A stretch of 20,103 nucleotides of DNA from JBFGWM01 sp041588495 (GTDB lineage Bacteria; Pseudomonadota; Gammaproteobacteria; Pseudomonadales; JBFGWM01), in contig JBFGWM010000021.1 of assembly GCA_041588495.1 (NCBI GenBank), positions 1 through 20,103 of the forward strand, written 5' to 3'. The position numbers and the translations under genes were made by a program. This document shows positions 1-7,464 of the stretch, one piece after another. How positions within the stretch are numbered: the first letter of the stretch is position 1; each line of letters starts with the position of its first letter. Below the pieces are notes generated by a model. It saw nothing but the letters and a program-made list of their open reading frames with translations. It made no database searches and was not told the DNA's origin.

Positions 1-1375
1 TATTCACGTTGGCGATCCCGCAATCCGACCCACTGGCAGCCAGGAAGCGCTCCGCTTCCCCCACGTCGCGGGTGAACACGGCGGAAGAAAGTCCCTGCGG
101 CACCGCGTTGTGAATGCGGATGGCGTCCCCGAAGTCCGCGTAGGGAACCAGGTATAACAGGGGCGCGAAGGTCTCTTCCTGGAGCAGGGGCGCGTCCGCG
201 GGCAGGTGCGCGAGCGCCGGACGGACATAGAACCCTCCGGCAGGCACCCCGTCGGTGACCCGCTCGCCACCGCAGACCAGGCGGCCGCCCTCGGCCGGCA
301 GGCGCGCGATCGCCGCCTGCATCGCGTCCCAGGCCGCGGCGCCGATCAGTGGACCGACGAGGGTGTCGGGTTCGCGGGGGTCACCAACCCGGAGCGACCC
401 GTAGGCGCCCCGCAGCGCCGCTTCCAGCTTGTCGAGGATCGACTCGTGAACGATCAGGCGACGCAGGCTGGTACAACGCTGCCCCGCGGTTCCCACCGCT
501 GCGAACACGATGGCCCGCAGGGCCAGGGCAAGGTCCGCAGACGGCGTGATGACCATGGCGTTGTTGCCGCCGAGTTCCAGCAGGCAACGGCCGAGACGCT
601 CCGCCACCACCACCGCGACGCGACGGCCCATGGGCACCGAACCGGTGGCCGACACCAGGGGCAGGCGGGTGTCGGCGGCCAGCGCCTGGCCGACTTCGAC
701 CCCACCGACAACCACGCTGCTGAGGGCCTCCGGAGCGTCCACAAAGTCCGCGGCGGCTTCCAGCACCGCATGCTGGCAGGCCAGGGCACACAGCGGCGTC
801 TTCTCCGAGGGCTTCCACACCACGCTGTCGCCGCAGACCATCGCCAGCATGGCATTCCAGGCCCACACCGCCACCGGAAAGTTGAACGCGGTAATCACCC
901 CGACCGGGCCGAGCGGGTGCCATTGTTCCATCATCCGGTGGCCCGGACGCTCGGTCGCCATGGTCAACCCGTGCAGCTGTCGGGAAAGTCCGACGGCAAA
1001 ATCGCAGAGGTCGATCCACTCCTGCACCTCGCCGAGGGCCTCCTCGCGGATCTTGCCGGCCTCCAGCGTCACCAGCTCGGCGATCTCTGCCTTGCGCGCG
1101 CGCACCACGTTGCCGATGCGGCGCACGAGCTCGCCGCGCACCGGGGCGGGCACCTCGCGCCAGGCGCGGAACGCGTCACGCGCATCGCCGATCGCGGCGG
1201 CCGTCTGCCCGGCATCGGCGGCGGAAACCCGCGCCAGCACCTGGCCATCAATGGGGCTGCACACGTCCAGGTGTCCGCCCGCGCCCGGCGCCGAACGCGC
1301 ACCGACCCAGCTCCCGGGCAGGAAGCCGTCCGCCGCGACAGCGGGCAGCATGGGGTGATCAGAGAGTTCCGGCAT
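1..1375 (-). CDS. amaB: ALDH7-family aldehyde dehydrogenase (aminoadipate-semialdehyde / piperideine-6-carboxylate dehydrogenase), 3' end outside window
   Basis: The family oxidises L-2-aminoadipate 6-semialdehyde (in equilibrium with piperideine-6-carboxylate) to 2-aminoadipate with NAD+. About 458 codons are visible and the C-terminus is cut by the window edge; family members are near 500 residues. Seen in the sequence: the substrate-pocket motif TAFNFPVAVWAWN with Asn165, the cofactor lysine in WKPSEKT (Lys188), the general base in LELGGNNA (Glu267), the nucleophile in GTAGQRCTSLRR (Cys301) and the late motif EETFAPL. TAFNFPVAVWAWN, ELGGNNA and GQRCTSLRR are typical of the ALDH7/antiquitin branch. 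The start codon lies one base after the stop of the upstream dehydrogenase gene, which implies co-transcription and translational coupling. Specificity is inferred from the family and from the lysine-type neighbours; another semialdehyde is possible. Confidence 0.9.
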   Translation of the reverse strand, partial: MPELSDHPMLPAVAADGFLPGSWVGARSAPGAGGHLDVCSPIDGQVLARVSAADAGQTAAAIGDARDAFRAWREVPAPVRGELVRRIGNVVRARKAEIAELVTLEAGKIREEALGEVQEWIDLCDFAVGLSRQLHGLTMATERPGHRMMEQWHPLGPVGVITAFNFPVAVWAWNAMLAMVCGDSVVWKPSEKTPLCALACQHAVLEAAADFVDAPEALSSVVVGGVEVGQALAADTRLPLVSATGSVPMGRRVAVVVAERLGRCLLELGGNNAMVITPSADLALALRAIVFAAVGTAGQRCTSLRRLIVHESILDKLEAALRGAYGSLRVGDPREPDTLVGPLIGAAAWDAMQAAIARLPAEGGRLVCGGERVTDGVPAGGFYVRPALAHLPADAPLLQEETFAPLLYLVPYADFGDAIRIHNAVPQGLSSAVFTRDVGEAERFLAASGSDCGIANVN

Positions 1376-1376
1376 T

Positions 1377-2498
1377 TCAGGTCTCCCGGGGAGTTCCCGC
1401 CTCCGCCACGCGTTCCGCGACCGCGAAGTGGCGTCCGAAGCGGTTCGCCATGAACGTGCGGAAATCAGTATCCTCCTGGCGCACGAAACCGGTCGCCGGC
1501 AGCTGCCCGCAAAAATGCATGTCGACCACCGCGCTGACCCCGGCCGCGGTGGTGACCTGGATGGAGCTCCAGGTCTCGCCGTACAGCTTCGCCTGGTAGA
1601 TCTTGCGCGCGTCGGATTCCTGCACCAGTTGCCCCTCCTTGCGCCCGGAAACCGTACAGAAAATCAGGACCACGTCCTGCTTGGTGATCGGTACGGCTTC
1701 TTCCAGGATCTGCTTGAGGAGGTGCCGCTTGCGCCCCAGGTCCAGGCTCTTGATCAGGAACGCCATCAGGTACTGGTGCCCCTCGTAGCGAACCGTCTTG
1801 TAGTTCAGGCTGCGCACCCGGCCGTCGAGGGTCTCACACAGGGTGCCGAGGCCGCCCGAGGTGTTGAAGGCCTCGTACTGGATGCCGTCCAGCGAGAAGG
1901 ACTCGAGCCCCTCCAGGGGGAGCGCCTCCTGGCGGCGCCCGTCGCGGATCACCTCGCAGGGGTTGCAGTACTCGTTGATCAGTCCGTCGGTCGACCAGGT
2001 CAGGTTGTACAACATCATGTTCGACGGGTAACAGGGCAATGCACCGACGCGCATCTTCACCTTTTCGATCTGGTCGAAACCCTGGCACATGTGGTGGGCG
2101 AGGATGCAGATGAAGCCCGGCGCCAGGCCGCACTGGGGCATGAACACCTGCCCGTCGACAGCCTGCCCGGCGATATCGCGGATGGCGCGCGTGGTGGCGA
2201 CATCCTCGGTAAGGTCGAAGTAACTGGCGCCCGCCGCCAGGGCGGCCCGCGCAATAGCGGGGTTCGCCTCGAAGGACAGCGCGGAAATCACCGCATCGCA
2301 ACCGGCAAGCAAAGTGGCAAGGTCGGCCTCGTCATGCACGTCGACCACCGCGGTCTCCACCGGCAGGCGCGCCGCCAGGCGCTGCAGCGCGACGGCATCG
2401 CGATCGGCCACGCACACCGCGTAGTCGCCGGAGTGGTGCAGCAGGCTCGCCACCGACTGGCCGATTTTGCCGACACCCACCACCAGCACGCGGTGCAT
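1377..2498 (-). CDS. Saccharopine dehydrogenase / lysine 6-dehydrogenase family protein
   Basis: This 373-residue NAD(P)-dependent oxidoreductase belongs to the saccharopine dehydrogenase superfamily. The Rossmann motif GVGKIG is at residues 8-13, an acidic residue ends beta-2 (CVADRD), and the family signature around GLAPGFICILAHHM follows in the middle. The family contains both saccharopine dehydrogenase (saccharopine to aminoadipate semialdehyde plus glutamate) and L-lysine 6-dehydrogenase (lysine directly to the semialdehyde plus ammonia). No lysine-ketoglutarate reductase gene is visible, so the lysine 6-dehydrogenase role is at least as likely. Either product would be the substrate of the aldehyde dehydrogenase encoded immediately downstream. 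I chose ATG 2498 because the Rossmann fold begins there and it sits 4 bases after the stop of the DUF1338 gene, with a GGGGA ribosome site inside that gene's end. Longer upstream reading is overlap with the neighbour. Confidence 0.85.
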   Translation of the reverse strand: MHRVLVVGVGKIGQSVASLLHHSGDYAVCVADRDAVALQRLAARLPVETAVVDVHDEADLATLLAGCDAVISALSFEANPAIARAALAAGASYFDLTEDVATTRAIRDIAGQAVDGQVFMPQCGLAPGFICILAHHMCQGFDQIEKVKMRVGALPCYPSNMMLYNLTWSTDGLINEYCNPCEVIRDGRRQEALPLEGLESFSLDGIQYEAFNTSGGLGTLCETLDGRVRSLNYKTVRYEGHQYLMAFLIKSLDLGRKRHLLKQILEEAVPITKQDVVLIFCTVSGRKEGQLVQESDARKIYQAKLYGETWSSIQVTTAAGVSAVVDMHFCGQLPATGFVRQEDTDFRTFMANRFGRHFAVAERVAEAGTPRET

Positions 2499-2502
2499 GA
2501 AC

Positions 2503-3306
2503 TCAGTCCCCACCGCGGGTGGATTCGAAGATACGGTCGGCGCTGGCCGCGACGAAGCCGTCGTAGAGGCGCCCGTCCTGGTCCGGGTAGCGTTTCGCAA
2601 ACTCGTAGTAACAGGTCGGGATGCGATGCCGTTCGCCCCCGGCAAACGCCACCTCCTCGCGGTCAGCCATGGTCGAGGCCTGCTCCAGCAGTTCCGCGGG
2701 ACCGCCCTTCACGCGGCCGCCCTCGGCATTGATGCGGAACCCGAGGGACTCCACGAAATCGGCAACCGCGGCCACTCCCTCGAAGCCGCGGAGATGATTC
2801 ACGCTGACCGTGAAATGGTTGGCGCGCAGTCCCAGGGCCGCGACCCAGGCGGCGTAATCACTCTCCGCGAGCAGCGCCTCGTAAACCTCCAGGGTCACCG
2901 GCTCCCAGGCGACGCCGGCGGAGAAGATCTCCGGGCCGCTGACCCGCGCGGTGTCGATCTGGTCGCACAGTCCCGCGACGACGGCACGTAGTTTCGGACT
3001 GAATTCCGCACTGACCAGCTCGCTGAAAAACACCCGCGGCTGCAACGGATCTTCGTGCACATAACCCCAGGCGCGCAGTTTCTTCAGCGGGAAGGCGTAG
3101 GGCGCAAACCGGCGGTAACCCAGTTCCAGCAGGAAGGGCTCCAGGCAATCCAGCGATATCGGGGCGCGGTCAAAGGTGCGGAAGGCCACGTGATCATTGA
3201 CCACCTCCTCGCCACGATCACGGAGCGCACCATGGATGGCACCGGCCTGCGGAGTGATTTCCGTGTAACCGGACCAGAGGGACTGGAAAAACGCTTCAAT
3301 GGCCAT
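2503..3306 (-). CDS. Short DUF1338 protein, probable 2-oxoadipate dioxygenase/decarboxylase
   Basis: The 267-residue product belongs to DUF1338, whose characterised member HglS is an Fe(II)-dependent enzyme turning 2-oxoadipate into D-2-hydroxyglutarate in Pseudomonas lysine catabolism. Family-type metal-site segments are visible: NDHVAFRTF (His39, with Arg43 as the substrate arginine), RANHFTVSVNH (His164 or His171) and CYYEFAKRY (Glu235). Assigning these as ligands is by analogy. The protein is much shorter than HglS and YdcJ (roughly 450 residues), so it is the compact form of the family. It heads a tight operon with the dehydrogenase and ALDH7 genes, which supports an aminoadipate/oxoadipate role. 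ATG 3306 is the first good start; an upstream TAAACT hexamer (3342-3347) could be a -10 element, but no convincing -35 accompanies it. Substrate and product are inferred. Confidence 0.85.
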   Translation of the reverse strand: MAIEAFFQSLWSGYTEITPQAGAIHGALRDRGEEVVNDHVAFRTFDRAPISLDCLEPFLLELGYRRFAPYAFPLKKLRAWGYVHEDPLQPRVFFSELVSAEFSPKLRAVVAGLCDQIDTARVSGPEIFSAGVAWEPVTLEVYEALLAESDYAAWVAALGLRANHFTVSVNHLRGFEGVAAVADFVESLGFRINAEGGRVKGGPAELLEQASTMADREEVAFAGGERHRIPTCYYEFAKRYPDQDGRLYDGFVAASADRIFESTRGGD

Positions 3307-3382
3307 GCGACGGCATCCCCGGAAACACGACCCGTACTTCCAGTTTAGATGAATGCGACCCGCGCCGGTTCCGGAACCCGGC

Positions 3383-4303
3383 CTACAGCCACGCGTCGAT
3401 GAGGCCGACGAACACGGCCCCGGCGCCGAGGAAGCCGGCGCAGCAACCGGCGGCGTACAGTCGGTAACGCCGGGCGAGGTCGCGCTGGGGGCGGGTACCG
3501 AGGAGGAAGGGATAGTCCGAACCGGGTGGCCGCGCCAGCACGTGGACCGGTTCCGCAGCAGCCAGTTCGACACGTCGCGATTCGACCTCCGCGTGGGCGG
3601 CGGCGCGCGCCTGCTCCCACTCGTGGAGGTCGATCTCGCCGTTACCGTCTGCATCAAAGCGGGCAACCATGTTCTCGTAATCCGCCTTCCACTCGCTCAG
3701 CAGGTCACGGACCGTGTTGCCCGCCTCTGCCGCACGGCGGGCGGCCGAGATGCTTTCGAACCAGCCCAGGGTGTAAAGGAACTCGCCGCTGATGATGCGC
3801 TCTTCGGTGTAGCGGTATCGCCGCGAGGAAAAGAATGCCCGCGAGCCGGCGCCGGACGGTCCGGAGGTCGGCTGGCGGGTGCCGCCGTGCCACACATCGC
3901 GGATCGACGGGCTGACGTCGGCGCCGTAGGGCTCGACCACGCAATTCCCGGTGTCGTCGACCAGCAGGAACGGCGCGGTACTGGTTTCCGCCTCCACGGT
4001 CACCCAGCTGCTGTTCTTGCCGCGCCGCACGTATTTCTCGATCTCGTAGCGATACCAGAGGCACGGCAGCTTGGTGAGCGGCGCGCTCAGTTCCCGGCCA
4101 TCGTGGGCCTCCGCCTGCCCTTCCAGCTCAACATAACCCTGGGCCGCCGAACGCACCTTCGAGGTGGGTGTGTCCTCGATCAGGCGGGCGCGACGGAAGT
4201 TGCGGAAGATTGCGAAGAAACAGATCACGGTCCCGGCGGCGCTGATCAGCAGCCAGGCGATGAAATCCCCGTGCTCGATGGCACCGAACGCGGTCTCAAC
4301 CAC
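3383..4303 (-). CDS. Membrane-anchored GIDE-domain protein with EF-hand (paralogue 1)
   Basis: This 306-residue protein has a transmembrane helix at about 13-33, followed by the GIDE/MULAN-type domain that starts at the signature LIEDTPTSKVRSAAQGYVEL (residues 41-60) and continues with LPCLWYRY to about residue 175. A canonical EF-hand loop, DADGNGEIDLHE (217-228), comes next, and a second membrane helix lies near 282-301. GIDE domains were defined in the mitochondrial E3 ubiquitin ligase MULAN, but no RING finger is present here, so ligase activity is not expected. The EF-hand has every calcium-coordinating position filled. The gene uses GTG as the start; the stop of the upstream paralogue lies 30 bases before it in the same frame, and no good ribosome site is visible. 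Function is unknown; a calcium-responsive envelope role is an inference. Confidence 0.8.
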   Translation of the reverse strand: MVETAFGAIEHGDFIAWLLISAAGTVICFFAIFRNFRRARLIEDTPTSKVRSAAQGYVELEGQAEAHDGRELSAPLTKLPCLWYRYEIEKYVRRGKNSSWVTVEAETSTAPFLLVDDTGNCVVEPYGADVSPSIRDVWHGGTRQPTSGPSGAGSRAFFSSRRYRYTEERIISGEFLYTLGWFESISAARRAAEAGNTVRDLLSEWKADYENMVARFDADGNGEIDLHEWEQARAAAHAEVESRRVELAAAEPVHVLARPPGSDYPFLLGTRPQRDLARRYRLYAAGCCAGFLGAGAVFVGLIDAWL

Positions 4304-4333
4304 GGGGTCAGCAGCGCGACCGGTTGCCCGGCC

Positions 4334-5233
4334 TCACCCGAACCGGGCCGTGAGCATGAACGTCGCGTAGCTCCCGGCGAGCAGGAACGCGACGATGCAG
4401 GCGACGGACACCCAGCGGTAGCGCTTGGCGATATCGTCCTGCAGCCGGGTCGAAACGATGAACGGCAGACGGCGGTCAGGCGGGCGCACCAGCATGTGCA
4501 GCGACGGCGCCGCGTCGTGCTGCACCTTGTGCTTGTCGGCCTCCTGGCGGGCGGCGATACGCACCTGCTTCCACTCCTCCATGTCGATCTCGCCGTCATT
4601 GTTGATATCGAAACGCTCCAGCATCTGCTGGTAATCGCGTTTCCACTCGGCGATCACGTCACGAATCGTGGCGTCGTAATCGAAGGAGATACGCCCGCCA
4701 CCAATGGTCTCGAAATAACCCAGCGCGTAAATGAAATCGTCCTTTACCAGGCGCTCCTCGGTGTACCGATAGCGACGCCCCATGGCGAGCGCGGCCGCTG
4801 CGAAGCCCTTGGGCTTGTCCGCAGGCCTGCGGGTCGCGCCGGTCCACACGTCCTTGGTGGAAGGCGTGATCTCGGCGCCGTCGGGATCGACGACGCAGGT
4901 CCCGGTGTTGTCGTCGAGCAGGAAGTTCTGATCGCTGAGCCCGGAATCGAGGGTACGCCAGCTGCTGCGGTTCCCGTCCCGGTGGTACTCCTCGACCTTG
5001 TACCGGAACCACAGGCAGGGCAGTCCGGTCAGCGGGGCCACCACGTCACCGCCGGGGACCGGCTTGCCCCAGCCTTCCAGTTCGACAAAGCCCTGGGCGG
5101 CGGAGCGCACCTTGGAGGTCGGCGTGTCCTCGATGATGCGTGCGCGGCGGAAATGGTGCCAGAGGAAACCAAAAGCGATCAGCGCGACGACCACCAGGAC
5201 CGCGGTCCAGAACCAGAAGCCGCCGGGCGTCAT
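4334..5233 (-). CDS. Membrane-anchored GIDE-domain protein with EF-hand (paralogue 2)
   Basis: This is a 299-residue paralogue of the next gene downstream with the same layout: N-terminal membrane helix (about 5-26), the GIDE signature IIEDTPTSKVRSAAQGFVEL (33-52), LPCLWFRY, an EF-hand DINNDGEIDMEE (209-220), and a C-terminal helix (about 274-295). The two copies align end to end, which points to tandem duplication; only short blocks such as EDTPTSKVRSAAQG are identical, so the duplication is old. ATG 5233 was chosen because it matches the start of the membrane helix; a GTG 39 bases upstream (5272) is a possible alternative and neither has a strong ribosome site. The gene follows lemA by about 110 bases on the same strand. 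LemA and GIDE genes are known neighbours in bacteria. Confidence 0.8.
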   Translation of the reverse strand: MTPGGFWFWTAVLVVVALIAFGFLWHHFRRARIIEDTPTSKVRSAAQGFVELEGWGKPVPGGDVVAPLTGLPCLWFRYKVEEYHRDGNRSSWRTLDSGLSDQNFLLDDNTGTCVVDPDGAEITPSTKDVWTGATRRPADKPKGFAAAALAMGRRYRYTEERLVKDDFIYALGYFETIGGGRISFDYDATIRDVIAEWKRDYQQMLERFDINNDGEIDMEEWKQVRIAARQEADKHKVQHDAAPSLHMLVRPPDRRLPFIVSTRLQDDIAKRYRWVSVACIVAFLLAGSYATFMLTARFG

Positions 5234-5343
5234 GCTGCGGATACACGACTCGCAGAACACCCGTTCAAGCACGAACCGGCACCGAGGATCTGGCGGGCTT
5301 CACCGGGACGGAAACGCGGACCTTCACGTCACCGGGAAGGCGG

Positions 5344-5919
5344 TCAGCTGAACAGAGTCTTGAGATCCACGTCCGCCTTCTCCTCCTCGGTGAACTCCAG
5401 GAGTTCGAAGGACCGGAAGGCCATCATGCGCGCGATGATGACATCGGGAAACTGCTCGATGCGCACGTTGTTGAGGTTGACCGATTCGTTGTAGAGCTCG
5501 CGACGGTCGGCGATGGCGTTCTCCAGCCCCGTGATGCGATTCTGCAGGTGCTGGAAAGACTGGTCGGCCTTGAGGTCCGGGTAGTCTTCGGCGACCGCGA
5601 ACAGGCTGCCGAGACCCATGCGCAACTGGGTCTCCGCCTTGCCGAGGCCCTCGATGTCGCCCTTCTGCTGCGCCGCCTGCACCGCGCTGCGCGCCTTCAT
5701 GATGGCCTCGAGCGCACTCTTTTCGTAGGTCATGTACTACTTGCAGGTCTCCACAAGCTTGGGCAACTCGTCGTGGCGCTGCTTGAGGAGCACGTCGATG
5801 TTGGACCACGCCTTGGAGACGTTGTGCTTGAGGCTGACGAGGTTGTTGTAGATGGTGATCGCGTAGAACGCGACCACGATCAGGCCGCCCCAAAAAATAA
5901 ATGTACCGATGTTTTCCAT
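5344..5919 (-). pseudogene. lemA: LemA-family membrane protein gene interrupted by an in-frame amber codon
   Basis: One continuous reading frame encodes a LemA-like protein of 191 codons, broken only by TAG at 5737-5739 (codon 61). The N-terminal part (60 residues, 5737-5919) holds the membrane helix FIFWGGLIVVAFYAITIYNN and the family core LVSLKHNVSKAWSNIDVLLK to LVETCK. The C-terminal part (129 residues from ATG 5733) holds the remaining helices, including GLGSLFAVAEDYPDLKA and IEQFPDVIIARMMAF. LemA proteins are normally single chains near 190 residues and commonly have glutamine or glycine at the broken position, so one CAG-to-TAG change would explain the break. An ATG only three bases after the stop could allow reinitiation. 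A good AGGGGAG ribosome site precedes ATG 5919. It may be a pseudogene, a sequencing error, or two separately made chains. Confidence 0.75.
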
Positions 5920-6354
5920 GCTGTCTCCCCTGTCACTGCATGGTAAATGGCAACTGCCCGGGAATTCCCGGTTGCGGGTACGGTAGTTTAGCCGGGTCAG
6001 CGCATGCGCGACAGTATGGGCGATGGTCCCGCCCGCGTCACACGGCGCCAGCGATCAAGGCGGACAACCGGAGAATCCCGGGCAACGCACTTCAAGGGAC
6101 CACGCCCCGCCGCGACATGCCGCTCCGCATCCGGGTTTCCCTCCCCGGGCTCGCAACCCCGCAGGCCTGCGCGAATTCAGATCCGGCGCCTGCCGGCCCG
6201 GCGGCGCCGCGCCGGGACTTCCCGAACTCCCCGCAGGCCATTCCAGACCCCCGGCACCAACCCCTTGAACCCAGGTTTCCCGGCAGGCAGGCGGCGCGGA
6301 GAACATATGAATAGGTTATGAAGAGATATATATGGATTAATACCTGTTCATTTC
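5920..6354. other. Intergenic region between divergent lemA and merR-type genes
   Basis: No credible gene is seen here; the short open frames have atypical proline/arginine-rich composition. A perfect 14-bp palindrome, CCGGGAATTCCCGG, lies at 5958-5971 within the presumed lemA leader, and a TAAACT hexamer on the minus strand (5985-5990) may be the lemA -10 element. From about 6298 the DNA becomes strikingly AT-rich compared with its surroundings. That stretch contains two TATGAA hexamers exactly 11 bp apart (6306-6311 and 6317-6322), just upstream of the regulator promoter. Confidence 0.5.
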
Positions 6355-6383
6355 TTGACTTTTACTGCCAGTGCACATAATAT
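6355..6383 (+). promoter_or_regulatory. Sigma-70 type promoter of the merR-EAL operon
   Basis: TTGACT (6355-6360) and TAATAT (6378-6383) are separated by 17 bp, close to the sigma-70 consensus, inside an AT-rich island. The expected start near 6390 leaves a leader of about 65 bases before the regulator ATG at 6457. MerR-type regulators usually bind between or close to such elements, so autoregulation is likely but not shown. Confidence 0.7.
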
Positions 6384-6456
6384 CTACTCAACGATTGATT
6401 AATTCACCAGCCTGTCCCCCGCGACAGGTGCCGGACAAACAGGGAGGCCACTGACC

Positions 6457-7464
6457 ATGGGAAGCAGCACTTCCGACCGCGAACTCTTCACCGTGAGCGC
6501 GACAGCACGCCGCACCGGGATTACACCCAGCACCCTGCGCAATTGGGAACGGAGGTTCCAGGCCGTGGTCCCGGCGCGCAGCGAGGGTGGCCAGCGTCGC
6601 TACACCGAGGGTGATATCAACCGCCTCGATCTCCTGCGCACCCTCTCGGAGCGCGGCCACGCCGTCAGTGAGCTGGCGGAACTGCCCACCGCGGAACTGG
6701 AGGACCTGGTGGAGAAACCGGAGCGCGAGGTGCGCGCCGCGAACCCCATCGGCAACGAACGCCTGCATGTCCTGGCGGTCGGTGAACACGCTCATGAAAG
6801 TGTCGAAAGGGCAGCCCGGGAAACCCCGGTGGTGCGTCTGCTCCACCATTTCACGAGTATCGATGAGGCACTCGTCGCCAATACCGACCAACTGAGGCAC
6901 GCGGATGTACTCGTGCTGCACATGGCGCAATTGCAGGAACGTCGCCGCCCGCTCGTGGAAGCCCTGCGCGGACGGTTCGCCCCGCGCCACGTGGTCATCG
7001 TGTACGACTTCGCGCCCTCCCAGGTGGTGCGCGACATGCGCGATCAAAGCACCAGCCTGGTCGAGGGATTTGAGCACGGTGCCCAGCTTCTGCGCATCCT
7101 GGCGCCCGGAATGCTCGCCGATCTCGCTGGACCGGGGGACAGCTTCGCAGCGCCCCAGTTCGACCGCAACACGCCGCGCCAGTTCGCCCCGACAGAGCTT
7201 CTGCACCTGATGCGCGACGAACGCATCAACATGTTCTGCGAATGCCCGCGCCACCTGGCGGAGATGCTCCTGCAATTCTACGAGTTCGAAAGTTACACGC
7301 GCGGATGCAGCGTCGAATCACCAGAGGACGCGCGCACCCACGAGGAGATCCTGGTGCAGGCGGTCGGCGCCAGGAGCTGCGTGGAACAGGCTCTGAACAC
7401 CGCGCTCACTCACGCCAATGCCCAGGCGGGCCAACGCTCCAACACCGTGGAGGAAGTGTCATGA
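6457..7464 (+). CDS. MerR-family transcriptional regulator with Rossmann-like and helical C-terminal regions
   Basis: The 335-residue protein begins with a MerR DNA-binding domain (about 10-80): TVSATARRTGITPSTLRNWE is the helix-turn-helix and GGQRRYTEGD the wing. Residues about 100-215 alternate hydrophobic strands and helices (RLHVLAVGE, ADVLVLHMAQ, HVVIVYDFA), resembling a response-regulator or cobalamin-binding fold, but the B12 motif DxHxxG of CarH/LitR is absent. The C-terminal helical region contains NMFCECPRHLAEMLLQF, with Cys261 and Cys263. The layout recalls BluR and CarH relatives with altered ligand chemistry. The gene has its own promoter, a GGGAGG ribosome site, and an ATGA overlap with the downstream EAL gene, so the two products are probably made together and may act together. 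The signal sensed is unknown. Confidence 0.8.
   Translation: MGSSTSDRELFTVSATARRTGITPSTLRNWERRFQAVVPARSEGGQRRYTEGDINRLDLLRTLSERGHAVSELAELPTAELEDLVEKPEREVRAANPIGNERLHVLAVGEHAHESVERAARETPVVRLLHHFTSIDEALVANTDQLRHADVLVLHMAQLQERRRPLVEALRGRFAPRHVVIVYDFAPSQVVRDMRDQSTSLVEGFEHGAQLLRILAPGMLADLAGPGDSFAAPQFDRNTPRQFAPTELLHLMRDERINMFCECPRHLAEMLLQFYEFESYTRGCSVESPEDARTHEEILVQAVGARSCVEQALNTALTHANAQAGQRSNTVEEVS

Noticed and set aside
3353..5494. A 713-codon plus-strand open frame, and similar long frames at 206-1453, 8677-10128, 11878-14253 and 17415-19610
   Set aside because: Each lies antisense to well-recognised genes and has Arg/His/Gly-rich composition with no domain; high GC content makes such frames common.
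5737..5739. The lemA amber codon as a pyrrolysine codon
   Set aside because: No pyl genes are in the window, LemA has no known need for pyrrolysine, and a CAG-to-TAG change or a sequencing error is simpler.
6055..6306. 83-codon minus-strand open frame between lemA and the MerR-type gene
   Set aside because: Composition is Pro/Gly/Arg/Cys-rich and typical of non-coding GC-rich DNA, with no recognisable domain or conserved motif.
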